Part shown: positions 1-6,145 of the stretch, one piece after another
Position numbering within the stretch: position 1 is the stretch's first letter
Layout: each line of letters starts with the position of its first letter
DNA from: Pseudomonadota bacterium
GTDB taxonomy: Bacteria; Pseudomonadota; Alphaproteobacteria; Rhizobiales; Hyphomicrobiaceae
Assembly (NCBI GenBank): GCA_021813195.1
Contig: JAKALI010000186.1
Location: 1-7,517, forward strand
Length of the DNA: 7,517 bases
Reading direction: 5' to 3'
Position numbers and translations under genes: made by a program
The notes under the pieces: model-generated
The model's database searches: none
Seen by the model: only the letters and a program-made list of their open reading frames with translations
What the model was told of the DNA's origin: nothing

Positions 1-121
1 CTCAACACAACACTAACCCAAAACCTTTCATTTGGACCAAGAGCGCTCGCGACATCCTGCAGAAGGTCATCCGCGCCAATGCTCGCTTAAGTTCCAAACA
101 GAATGCAACACTACACTAGTA
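1..121 (+). mobile_element. Right end of an IS630-type insertion sequence (boundary approximate)
   Basis: The transposase tail implies that the right end of an insertion sequence lies here. In IS630 elements the transposase stop codon usually sits within or a few bases from the terminal inverted repeat, and insertion duplicates a TA. TA dinucleotides occur at 117-118 and 120-121, either of which could be the target duplication. The left end is outside the window, so the inverted repeat and the exact boundary cannot be confirmed; the true edge could lie some tens of bases further right. Confidence 0.5.
3..119 (+). CDS. IS630-family transposase, C-terminal fragment (gene continues off the left edge)
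   Basis: The frame starting at base 3 is open from the window edge to a TAG at 117-119. It encodes about 38 residues beginning QHNTNPKPFIWTKSARDIL and ending SSKQNATLH. The block H-N-x-N-P-K-P-F-x-W-T-K-x-A-x-x-I-L is the characteristic tail of IS630-family (Tc1/mariner-like) DDE transposases, just downstream of the catalytic domain. The enzyme would cut and paste its own element at TA dinucleotides. The catalytic Asp and Glu residues lie outside the window, so whether the full gene is intact cannot be judged. The assignment rests on motif recognition over a short segment. A different frame through the same bases, opening with TTG at 32, is a shadow of this tail. Confidence 0.85.
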   Translation, partial: QHNTNPKPFIWTKSARDILQKVIRANARLSSKQNATLH

Positions 122-130
122 TCGAAGCCA

Positions 131-706
131 TTGCGCGATCGGTTCTTGAAGGAAATCGGACTTACGGCCGGCGGCTGGCTCAGGGCCGGCTGCCACGTCT
201 GGCGAACCGAGAATGTTGACGACGCCATCATGGCGCTTCAGTGGTTTGTGCCGAACACCGAGCACGTTTTGGTGCGCGAGCTTCGAAGCGAGGATGAATT
301 GTTGGACGAGGGCGCGGCGCTGGTAAGCGTCTACCTGCTCAGATGGATGGTCGACGAGAGGCCGCGGCGGGTGCTCCTTCAGCTTCGCTCGAGCGAGCAA
401 GCCGCCGTCGATGCAAGGCAGCGCCTAATCCAATGCGACGTCTTGGACGTCAAGGGTGAAAGCATCCCCGTCCAGGCACTGGCGCCTGCCGACTACGAAA
501 CGTTGTCGGACATCAGGGAAATCGGCAACAAGGCGTTTGACGATCTTTTTGACTCTGAAGCCGAGACTACTTGGGACACCGTGTTCAAGCTGCTGCCGGG
601 ACTATTCGGGTCGGCAGAGGTCGCGCTGGGGGTGCTCCAATCCCATGCCGCGGCGATAGCCGTGTCCAGCGCGACCAGGCGCGCGCGGGGTAGGAAAACA
701 GAATAG
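131..706 (+). CDS. Unrecognised protein, possibly 5'-truncated by the adjacent insertion sequence
   Basis: An open frame of about 190 codons ends at TAG 704-706. Its codon use is G+C-rich at third positions, like the neighbouring genes, so it is probably a real coding region. I do not recognise the family. The product is soluble-looking and acidic, with no signal peptide or membrane segment. It has a central helix-like stretch (DELLDEGAALVSVYLLRWMV) and a basic tail ending RRARGRKTE. The start is uncertain: the frame extends up to a TTG at 32, but bases 3-119 encode the transposase tail in another frame, so the start should lie later. Candidates are TTG 131, TTG 146, ATG 230 and TTG 299. None has a strong ribosome binding site except 299, which has AGGA just upstream but would discard much of the protein. 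This may be the 3' remnant of a gene broken by the element. Confidence 0.55.
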   Translation: MRDRFLKEIGLTAGGWLRAGCHVWRTENVDDAIMALQWFVPNTEHVLVRELRSEDELLDEGAALVSVYLLRWMVDERPRRVLLQLRSSEQAAVDARQRLIQCDVLDVKGESIPVQALAPADYETLSDIREIGNKAFDDLFDSEAETTWDTVFKLLPGLFGSAEVALGVLQSHAAAIAVSSATRRARGRKTE

Positions 707-1197
707 GTCGACCTCGCGAAGGCGGTGTCGATGTCTGGCACGGCGTCGGAAACGCAGGCGACGGACACCAGGAATCGGCGAAGCGTTCCAAGGTATCTGC
801 GTCGGAGTCGGCAGCGGCGGGGATGGTGCCAGGCGGCGAAAACATCCCGGCGTCGCAAAGCAGTGCCCCTTTGTTTTGCGCGGAGTACGGCTGTGTCTTC
901 GTGCGAAGGTCGCGGCGAACGGGGCAGCAAATCCATTGCCTATTGATCGCGGGCATCATTTTCTTTCATCACGTTCGCTACTGGCGGAATTTCACCCCGG
1001 CATTCCACCGGTAATTGTTCCCGCTTGCGACTGGTGCGCATCTGCAGGAATCGCAATCTCCTGTCCGCAGTCTCCATGCACTAGATCTCAGTATTCCAGG
1101 TGCAACTTGTTTTGTATCTCGCATTGACAGCAGGCAGTTTAACCATATATATTGCTGGCCTATAAATATACAGAACGACGCTTTCAATATTCGTTAT
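707..1197. other. Intergenic region without a convincing gene
   Basis: About 490 bases separate the unrecognised gene from the regulator. Short open frames exist on both strands, but they are rich in Arg, Ser and Cys, overlap each other, lack ribosome binding sites and match no family I recognise. Bases up to about 1080 are G+C-rich and could be decayed sequence left by insertion events. From about 1090 to 1197 the composition turns clearly A+T-rich, which fits a promoter region for the operon to the right. Confidence 0.6.
1124..1166 (+). promoter_or_regulatory. Putative sigma70-type promoter of the regulator-led operon
   Basis: A perfect -35 hexamer TTGACA lies at 1124-1129. TATATT at 1148-1153 follows after an 18-base spacer and matches the -10 consensus at five of six positions. 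A second -10-like box, TATAAA at 1161-1166, has only a poor -35 (TTTAAC, 1139-1144). Transcription would start around 1160-1173, giving a short leader before the ATG at 1198. The surrounding sequence is strongly A+T-rich in an otherwise G+C-rich window. By family precedent the GntR protein may bind here and control its own operon, but I could not identify a convincing palindromic operator. Confidence 0.55.
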
Positions 1198-1926
1198 ATG
1201 GCGACAAAACGCACAACCGTGACACCGGGCTCGCGCACCGAACCGAGCGGCCGTGATAGTCGCGCTGCTGCCGTGTGTAGCTATATCGAAGGCGAGATCA
1301 TGGCCGGGAGACTGGAACCCGGGGATCATCTCGACGAAGCGGAACTTGCGCGCAAGTTCAGCGTGTCGCGCACACCGGTGCGTGAAGCGCTGCTGCAGCT
1401 TGCCGCGATCGACTGGATCCAGTTCCGTCCGCGGCGTGGCGCCGTGGTAGCGCCGATCACGCTGCAGCGCATGGTGCAGATGTTTGAGGTAATGGCCGAG
1501 CTCGAGGCCTTGTGTGCGCGCCTGGCTGCCGAACGCATGACTGCCGCGGAGCGTAATCTGCTGAAGCAGGCGGTGCAGGCGTGCGCGCATGAGGCGCGCA
1601 GCAAGGCAGAGAGCGCGTATAGCCGGTACTTCGATGCGAATTACGCATTTCACGAGCTCGTCTATTTGGGCGCACATAACGACTACCTCCTGGAAATAGT
1701 CAACGCGCTGCGAAATCGGCTCACGCCGTACCGACGATTCCGGTTGCGCAGTCCAATGCGCCTGAAGAACTCCAGTCGTGAGCATGAAGCGGTAGCGAAA
1801 GCCATCGTGGACGGCGATGGCGAGCGCGCGGCACAGGAAATGCATTCGCATCTTACGATTCAGTCTGCGCTGCTCGCAGAACTGGCGTCGCAGTTGCCCC
1901 CGTCCTATCTCGAGGGGGTGAAGTGA
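1198..1926 (+). CDS. GntR-family transcriptional regulator with FCD ligand-binding domain
   Basis: This 242-residue protein has the two-domain layout and usual length of FadR-subfamily GntR regulators. Residues ~20-85 form the winged helix-turn-helix, with the hallmark recognition region LARKFSVSRTPVREALLQL followed by the wing RPRRGAVVAP. Residues ~90-228 form the all-helical FCD domain that binds a small effector, usually an organic acid, often through a metal. The likely metal ligands are His152 (in ANYAFHELV), His196 (SSREHEAV) and His218 (EMHSHL). The usual Asp four residues before the first His is Asn148, a variation seen in this family. I chose ATG 1198 because it follows the promoter-like boxes and leaves a normal N-terminus; a longer frame begins at 1015 but would run through the promoter. 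There is no clear Shine-Dalgarno upstream. The gene leads the operon and overlaps the CoA-transferase start, so it is probably a local regulator responding to the transported acid or its CoA ester (inference). Confidence 0.92.
   Translation: MATKRTTVTPGSRTEPSGRDSRAAAVCSYIEGEIMAGRLEPGDHLDEAELARKFSVSRTPVREALLQLAAIDWIQFRPRRGAVVAPITLQRMVQMFEVMAELEALCARLAAERMTAAERNLLKQAVQACAHEARSKAESAYSRYFDANYAFHELVYLGAHNDYLLEIVNALRNRLTPYRRFRLRSPMRLKNSSREHEAVAKAIVDGDGERAAQEMHSHLTIQSALLAELASQLPPSYLEGVK
1912..1918 (+). promoter_or_regulatory. Ribosome binding site for the CoA-transferase
   Basis: GAGGGGG lies four bases before the GTG at 1923, inside the end of the regulator gene. It supports the GTG start and the 4-base GTGA overlap that implies translational coupling. 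Confidence 0.6.
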
Positions 1927-3185
1927 GCGCCCCGGGGGCGCAGCGGTGTGCGCATTCGAACAAACCGCTTCCGCTGGCCGGAATTCGCGTGCTCGATCTT
2001 ACGCGCGCGCTGGCGGGCCCGTTCTGCACAATGATCCTCGCCGATCTTGGGGCCGACGTGATAAAGGTCGAACCGGCGCCGGGCGGGGACATGATTCGCA
2101 CCTGGGGCCCATTCGACCACGGCATCAGCGCCTACTATCTTTCCACAAATCGCAACAAGCGCGGCATGGCACTGGACTTTCGCCACCCGCAGGGCATGCA
2201 ATTGCTCGCCAGACTCGCCGCCAAGAGCGATGTGCTTGTGGAAAATTTCAAGCCCGGAACCATGGAGAGCATGGGCCTAGGTTACGCAGGACTCAGTGCG
2301 GCGAATCCGCGCCTTGTCTACGCGGGCATCACAGGCTTCGGGCGTACTGGTCCGGCCGGACAATGGCCGGGGTTTGATCAGATTGCGCAAGGATATTCGG
2401 GCCTGATGAGTCTTACCGGCATGCCAGACACCGGACCAACGCGGGTAGGTGTGGCCATCGGTGATCTTACCTCGGGCATGTGGGCGGCGATCGGAGTGCT
2501 CGCTGCTGTCATCTCGCGCTCGACGAGCGGTTGCGGGCAACGCGTCGAGACTTCGCTCCTCGCAAGTCTGGTTGGACTGCTGAGCGTGCAGGGCCAGCGT
2601 TACCTCAGTCTGAACGAGGTTCCGGAGCCCACCGGAAATACGCATCCGGTAATCGTACCCTATGGTGCCTTCGAGACCAAGGACGGTCCGCTCAACCTGG
2701 CTCCGGCCACCCCGGATATGTGGCGCAAGCTGTGCGGATTGCTGGAGCTCGAACATCTGACAGCGAATCCGCGATTCGTCGACAACGCGGCCCGCATGCA
2801 GCATCGGGACGAGCTCAAATCGATCATCGAGGCGAAACTTAAGTTAAGGACACGGCGCGAGTGGACCGAAGCAATGCTCGCGCTCGGAATCCCCGCAGGG
2901 CCGATCAACAATCTCGCAGACGTGTTTGCCGATGCGCAGGTGCAGCATTGCGGATTGGTCGAGGAAGTGGCGCACCCTTTGCTGGGAAAACTGAAGCAGC
3001 TTGCCAATCCAGTCAGCATGGACTCGCTTGAGGGGGGCTGTGTCCGAACGCCTCCGCCGTTACTGGGCGAGCACACGCGCGCGGTACTGGCTGACTATGG
3101 CTTGACGGAGGTCGAAATTGAGACTTTGCTGGGCGCAGGTGTGGTGCAGCAATACGCCGCGGCAGGTACTCAAGCGCAGAAATAG
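1923..3185 (+). CDS. CaiB/BaiF family (class III) CoA-transferase
   Basis: This 420-residue cytoplasmic protein moves coenzyme A between carboxylic acids, activating the imported acid as a CoA thioester. Family marks in order are LPLAGIRVLDLTRALAGPF (16-34), the CoA-binding stretch GADVIKVEPAPGGD (43-56), NRNKRG (76-81), VLVENFKPGTMESMGLGY (104-121), FDQIAQGYSGLMSLTG (151-166), and AIGDLTSG (178-185). Asp181 in the last motif aligns with the catalytic Asp169 of formyl-CoA transferase, which forms the aspartyl-CoA intermediate, so the active site looks intact. The C-terminal PPPLLGEHTRAVLADYGLT is also typical, and the length is normal. The GTG start overlaps the regulator's stop codon. Substrate and CoA donor cannot be deduced: relatives act on formate/oxalate, carnitine, succinate/benzylsuccinate, mesaconate and others. 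Its place between regulator and TRAP genes suggests that it activates the TRAP substrate. Confidence 0.93.
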   Translation: MSAPGAQRCAHSNKPLPLAGIRVLDLTRALAGPFCTMILADLGADVIKVEPAPGGDMIRTWGPFDHGISAYYLSTNRNKRGMALDFRHPQGMQLLARLAAKSDVLVENFKPGTMESMGLGYAGLSAANPRLVYAGITGFGRTGPAGQWPGFDQIAQGYSGLMSLTGMPDTGPTRVGVAIGDLTSGMWAAIGVLAAVISRSTSGCGQRVETSLLASLVGLLSVQGQRYLSLNEVPEPTGNTHPVIVPYGAFETKDGPLNLAPATPDMWRKLCGLLELEHLTANPRFVDNAARMQHRDELKSIIEAKLKLRTRREWTEAMLALGIPAGPINNLADVFADAQVQHCGLVEEVAHPLLGKLKQLANPVSMDSLEGGCVRTPPPLLGEHTRAVLADYGLTEVEIETLLGAGVVQQYAAAGTQAQK

Positions 3186-3225
3186 CGCGCCCGAAAGAAT
3201 GGGATATTGATGTTTCAATTCACCC

Positions 3226-3233
3226 GAGGAGGA
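3226..3233 (+). promoter_or_regulatory. Strong ribosome binding site for the TRAP binding protein
   Basis: GAGGAGGA contains a full AGGAGG Shine-Dalgarno core, five bases before ATG 3239. It is the best ribosome binding site in the window and fits the high expression needed for a periplasmic binding protein. Confidence 0.75.
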
Positions 3234-3238
3234 CTGAA

Positions 3239-4237
3239 ATGAAGTATGGCTTTTGCAGACTGCTGACTCTAACATTTCTATTTGTGATTTCCACTCAGAT
3301 CCAGGCGCAGGAATTCAAGCTGACGCACCAATGGAAACAGGGAACGGATGGTCGTGATCTTGCCGCGCGTGAATTTATCAAAGAGGTCAACAAGAAAGAC
3401 CCGTCGATCAAATTTCGCATCTATCCGGGGGCATCGCTGATCAGCAACCCGCTGAAGCAGTTGGATGCCGTCCAGGATGGCACCATAGAAATGTGCGTTC
3501 TTCCGCTGATCTACGGTGCTGGCAAGATTCCAGAGCTTTCGGTGACGATCCTGCCTGGGGCGATCACCAATATCAGCGACGCAATGAAGCTCAAGAACAG
3601 CGAGTACGCGAAAAAACTGCAGGACCTCGCCGAGGCCAACGGCTTTCACATCCTGACCTGGTGGTGGACCGAAGGCGGATTTGCCAATCGCGTGCACCCG
3701 ATCACCGGTCCGGACTCGGTCAAAGGCCTGAAAATGCGCGGCGCCGACAAAACGATCGATAGCGCGCTGCAAAGCGCCGGCGCATCGGTGTTCTCGATGC
3801 CGTCGACCGAGCTCTACAACGCGGTGCAGTCAGGCGTACTTGACGGGCTCCTCACCTCATATGAAACATTCGTCAGCATGCGTCTGTATGAACAGACCAA
3901 ATTCGCGACCATCGGTGGCGACTATACGATATTCATGCTGATTCAGCCTTTGATCATCTCCAAGATGGCCTGGGACAAACTGACACCCGCACAACATAGG
4001 ATTTTTGAGGAAGCTGCCGCGAAGAGCGAAGTATTCTTCAACGCCGAGCAGGTCAAGGTGGAACAAAAAGTCGTCGAAGTATTCAAAGGCGCAGGCGCGC
4101 AGGTGCGACAGATGAGCAAGGCGGAATTCGACCAATGGCTCGCACTATCGAAGCGGACCGCCTGGAAGGATTTTGCCAACTCCAGCCCGAAAGCCAAGGA
4201 ATTGGTCGACGCGCTCCTGCGTTCGCGCACGATGTAG
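3239..4237 (+). CDS. dctP: TRAP transporter substrate-binding protein, DctP family
   Basis: This 332-residue protein is the periplasmic receptor of a tripartite ATP-independent transporter. It binds an organic acid and hands it to the membrane subunits. It begins with a Sec signal peptide: Lys2, a hydrophobic core at about 8-17, and an A-x-A-like site (IQA, residues 21-23) giving likely cleavage before Gln24. The mature protein opens with FKLTHQW and carries the family landmarks FRIYPGASL (59-67), LKQLDAVQDGTIEM (72-85) and VKGLKMRGAD (161-170). It then has MPSTELYNAVQSGVLDG, typical of the hinge region. Arg167 in GLKMR corresponds to the Arg that pairs with the ligand carboxylate in characterised DctP proteins, so a carboxylate ligand is likely. 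The triple Trp in LTWWWTEGG (139-147) may contribute to the pocket. The length is normal. It lies 53 bases after the CoA-transferase and 61 bases before the small membrane subunit. The family is certain; the ligand is unknown. Confidence 0.94.
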   Translation: MKYGFCRLLTLTFLFVISTQIQAQEFKLTHQWKQGTDGRDLAAREFIKEVNKKDPSIKFRIYPGASLISNPLKQLDAVQDGTIEMCVLPLIYGAGKIPELSVTILPGAITNISDAMKLKNSEYAKKLQDLAEANGFHILTWWWTEGGFANRVHPITGPDSVKGLKMRGADKTIDSALQSAGASVFSMPSTELYNAVQSGVLDGLLTSYETFVSMRLYEQTKFATIGGDYTIFMLIQPLIISKMAWDKLTPAQHRIFEEAAAKSEVFFNAEQVKVEQKVVEVFKGAGAQVRQMSKAEFDQWLALSKRTAWKDFANSSPKAKELVDALLRSRTM

Positions 4238-4248
4238 GGGAGCCACCC

Positions 4249-4275
4249 GGCGATCGGCGCCACTGGCGCTTCGCC
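4249..4275 (+). repeat. Stem-loop in the gap between TRAP binding-protein and membrane-subunit genes
   Basis: GGCGA (4249-4253) pairs with TCGCC (4271-4275), and GCGCC (4257-4261) pairs with GGCGC (4265-4269) around an ACT loop. A small internal bulge separates the two helices. No T-tract follows, so it is not a classical intrinsic terminator. It is well placed to stabilise the upstream message or slow read-through, lowering membrane-subunit expression relative to the binding protein (inference). Confidence 0.6.
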
Positions 4276-4286
4276 TCGGTGCATAC

Positions 4287-4292
4287 AGGGAG
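4287..4292 (+). promoter_or_regulatory. Ribosome binding site that fixes the GTG start of the small TRAP subunit
   Basis: AGGGAG lies six bases before GTG 4299. It favours this start over in-frame codons further upstream that would overlap the dctP gene. Confidence 0.65.
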
Positions 4293-4298
4293 ACCAAA

Positions 4299-4808
4299 GT
4301 GCGCTTGTTCAATGCATGGGTTGAAAGGCTGAGTCTTGCCTGCGCGGTGCTTGCGGGCATACTCTTGGCTGCGTCCATCCTGGTTATCACGTGGATGGTG
4401 GCCTATCGATCGATGGGATATCAGAACTCGTGGGAACTTGAAACGAGTATCGATATGATGGTCGCTGCCGTGTTCCTTGGATCGCCCTATACCCTGCGAA
4501 CAAAAGGGCACGTGGGGATGGAGCTGCTCGAGGCCGTTCTCTCGGACGGTGGGCGGCGCAGGCTCGCTGTTTTCGGCCAGTCTATCGGCTTGCTCGTCTG
4601 TCTGTATCTCGCAGTGGCTGGGTTCGGCATGACGCTGGAGGTCTATCACTCCGGAGAGCGTTCGCTCGGGGTGTGGCAGGCGCTGCTATGGCCACGCTAC
4701 GCAGCCATGCCGGTGGGCATGATCCTTACTGCCCTGCAGTACATGGTTGAGCTTCAAAAGACGCTTGGCTTCCGGCCCGCGCGCGCCGCAGAGGGAGATA
4801 CCCAATGA
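4299..4808 (+). CDS. dctQ: TRAP transporter small membrane subunit, DctQ family
   Basis: From GTG 4299 this encodes 169 residues, the usual size for DctQ-type subunits. Four membrane segments are visible at about 13-34, 50-64, 91-112 and 132-150. Family marks include WELETSIDMMVAAVFLGSPY followed by LRTKGHVGMELL (66-77), and the C-terminal WPRYAAMPVG before the last helix. The subunit pairs with the large DctM protein in the inner membrane and helps engage the binding protein. An in-frame ATG at 4173 would add a 42-residue Arg- and Pro-rich extension overlapping dctP, which is implausible for a DctQ N-terminus. The stop codon overlaps the next start (ATGA, 4805-4808), so translation of the two membrane subunits is probably coupled. 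Confidence 0.9.
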   Translation: MRLFNAWVERLSLACAVLAGILLAASILVITWMVAYRSMGYQNSWELETSIDMMVAAVFLGSPYTLRTKGHVGMELLEAVLSDGGRRRLAVFGQSIGLLVCLYLAVAGFGMTLEVYHSGERSLGVWQALLWPRYAAMPVGMILTALQYMVELQKTLGFRPARAAEGDTQ

Positions 4809-6118
4809 GCGAATTGCAGATCGGCATGCTGCTGCTGGTAATCACCTTCGCAGTGTTGTTTTCCGGAATTCCGATTGCCTTCGGCCTCGTGGGTGTGGCG
4901 ATCGGTTTTCTGGCCGCGTTTGGCAAGGCGGCGGGACTGTCGGCGGTGGCTAGGACGTTCATCGGCGAGCTTTCGAGCTTCGCGCTCCTGACGTTGCCAA
5001 TGTTCGTCGTGCTGGGGGCGACCATCGGGCTGTCACGTGCCGGAAAGGACGTTTATGAATCACTGCACCGATGGCTATGCCGTGTTCCCGGCGGTCTTGT
5101 AATAGCGAACATTTTCGCTTGCGGTCTGTTCTCCGCGATGTGCGGCTCGAGCCCGGCTACGGCAGCAGCAATCGGCAAAGTCGGAATTCCAGAGATGCTG
5201 CGCCGCGGCGTGCCGGCCCGGCTCGCGACCGGCGCGATCGCGGCGGGCGGCAGTCTCGGCATCCTGATCCCGCCTTCGATCACGTTCATCATTTATGGCA
5301 TCGCGACGGAAACCTCGATCGGCCGATTATTTCTCGCCGGTGTGGTGCCGGGTATCCTGCTGGTGCTGATATTCTCGATCTACGCCTGGACGGTAACCGT
5401 GCGCGCGCCGGGCAAAAGCTTGGTTCAGGAGCACTACACGCTGAAGCAGAAATTCTCGGGACTACTGCGCACGATCCCGTTTCTGGCGATCATCGTTGCG
5501 GTAACCGTGTTCATGTACGGCGGCTACGCCACTCCCTCCGAAGTGGCCGCCCTCGCCGCGTTTTTCGCTTTCGTACTCGTCGTCGTGATCTATCGCACCA
5601 CGACCATTGCGGACCTTTGGGCGATCATGCGCGACGCAACGCGCGAATCCTCGATGATATTGATGATCGTCGCCGCGGCGGCAGTGTATTCCTACATGAT
5701 GTCCTATTTGTATATCACCCAGAGCGTCGCCGACTGGATGTTTAGCTGGAGTCTGCAACGTTGGCAGTTGCTGCTGGTGTTGAACGTATTCTTGTTGTTG
5801 GCCGGATTCTTCATGCCCGCAGTTGCCGTCATCCTGATGAGCATGCCCTTCATCCTTCCGGTGCTCGTGCCGAATAACATTGATCTTGTCTGGTTCGGGG
5901 TGGTGCTGACCATCAACCTGGAGATCGGTCTGATCCATCCCCCGGTCGGCTTGAATCTGTTCGTGATCCGCAGTATCGCACCAGAGGTGCCGCTTCGCGA
6001 CGTGATGATGGGTTCGTTGCCGTTCGTGCTGATTATGCTGTTGTTTATCGTGCTGCTGACGGTGGTTCCCGAGATCGTCACCTGGCTTCCAAATCATGTG
6101 ATGGGACCAGGAAGATAA
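4805..6118 (+). CDS. dctM: TRAP transporter large membrane subunit, DctM family
   Basis: This 437-residue, very hydrophobic protein is the transport channel of the TRAP system. It couples organic-acid uptake to an ion gradient, sodium in the characterised members. About a dozen membrane segments alternate with short loops. Diagnostic motifs are LPMFVVLGATIG (64-75), the CGSSPATAAAIGKVGIPEM block (113-131), GGSLGILIPPSITFIIYG (148-165), YATPSEVAAL (241-250), and the C-terminal IGLIHPPVGLNLFV (374-387), the second helical-hairpin signature of the ion-transporter superfamily. Length and motif order are normal, with no sign of damage. GAGGGAG at 4791-4797, seven bases before the ATG, is a good ribosome binding site. 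The ATG overlaps the small subunit's stop by four bases. The crotonase-fold gene follows after 27 bases. Confidence 0.95.
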   Translation: MSELQIGMLLLVITFAVLFSGIPIAFGLVGVAIGFLAAFGKAAGLSAVARTFIGELSSFALLTLPMFVVLGATIGLSRAGKDVYESLHRWLCRVPGGLVIANIFACGLFSAMCGSSPATAAAIGKVGIPEMLRRGVPARLATGAIAAGGSLGILIPPSITFIIYGIATETSIGRLFLAGVVPGILLVLIFSIYAWTVTVRAPGKSLVQEHYTLKQKFSGLLRTIPFLAIIVAVTVFMYGGYATPSEVAALAAFFAFVLVVVIYRTTTIADLWAIMRDATRESSMILMIVAAAAVYSYMMSYLYITQSVADWMFSWSLQRWQLLLVLNVFLLLAGFFMPAVAVILMSMPFILPVLVPNNIDLVWFGVVLTINLEIGLIHPPVGLNLFVIRSIAPEVPLRDVMMGSLPFVLIMLLFIVLLTVVPEIVTWLPNHVMGPGR

Positions 6119-6145
6119 CAGCCTTTCCGACTTGAGAATCGAACC

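Noticed and set aside
32..130. TTG-initiated N-terminal extension of the 131-706 gene
   Set aside because: The same bases encode a recognisable IS630 transposase tail in another frame, there is no ribosome binding site before 32, and the translated extension looks like frame-shifted sequence.
725..946. Short plus-strand frame in the gap before the regulator
   Set aside because: It is Arg/Ser-rich, has no ribosome binding site and no recognisable motif; probably non-coding.
493..959. Minus-strand open frames across the end of the unrecognised gene and the following gap
   Set aside because: They are low-complexity Arg/Pro/Ser-rich translations, overlap each other in different frames and lack ribosome binding sites or family motifs.
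1077..1104. TGCAC...GTGCA inverted repeat upstream of the promoter
   Set aside because: The arms are only five bases with an 18-base gap and do not extend; too weak to call an operator.
1015..1197. Longer N-terminus for the GntR regulator
   Set aside because: It would run through the A+T-rich promoter region, is Cys/Ser-rich and unlike any GntR N-terminus. The winged-helix domain is complete from ATG 1198.
4173..4298. Earlier ATG start for the small TRAP subunit
   Set aside because: It overlaps dctP by 65 bases and adds an Arg/Pro-rich segment. GTG 4299 has a well-spaced AGGGAG and gives the normal family length.
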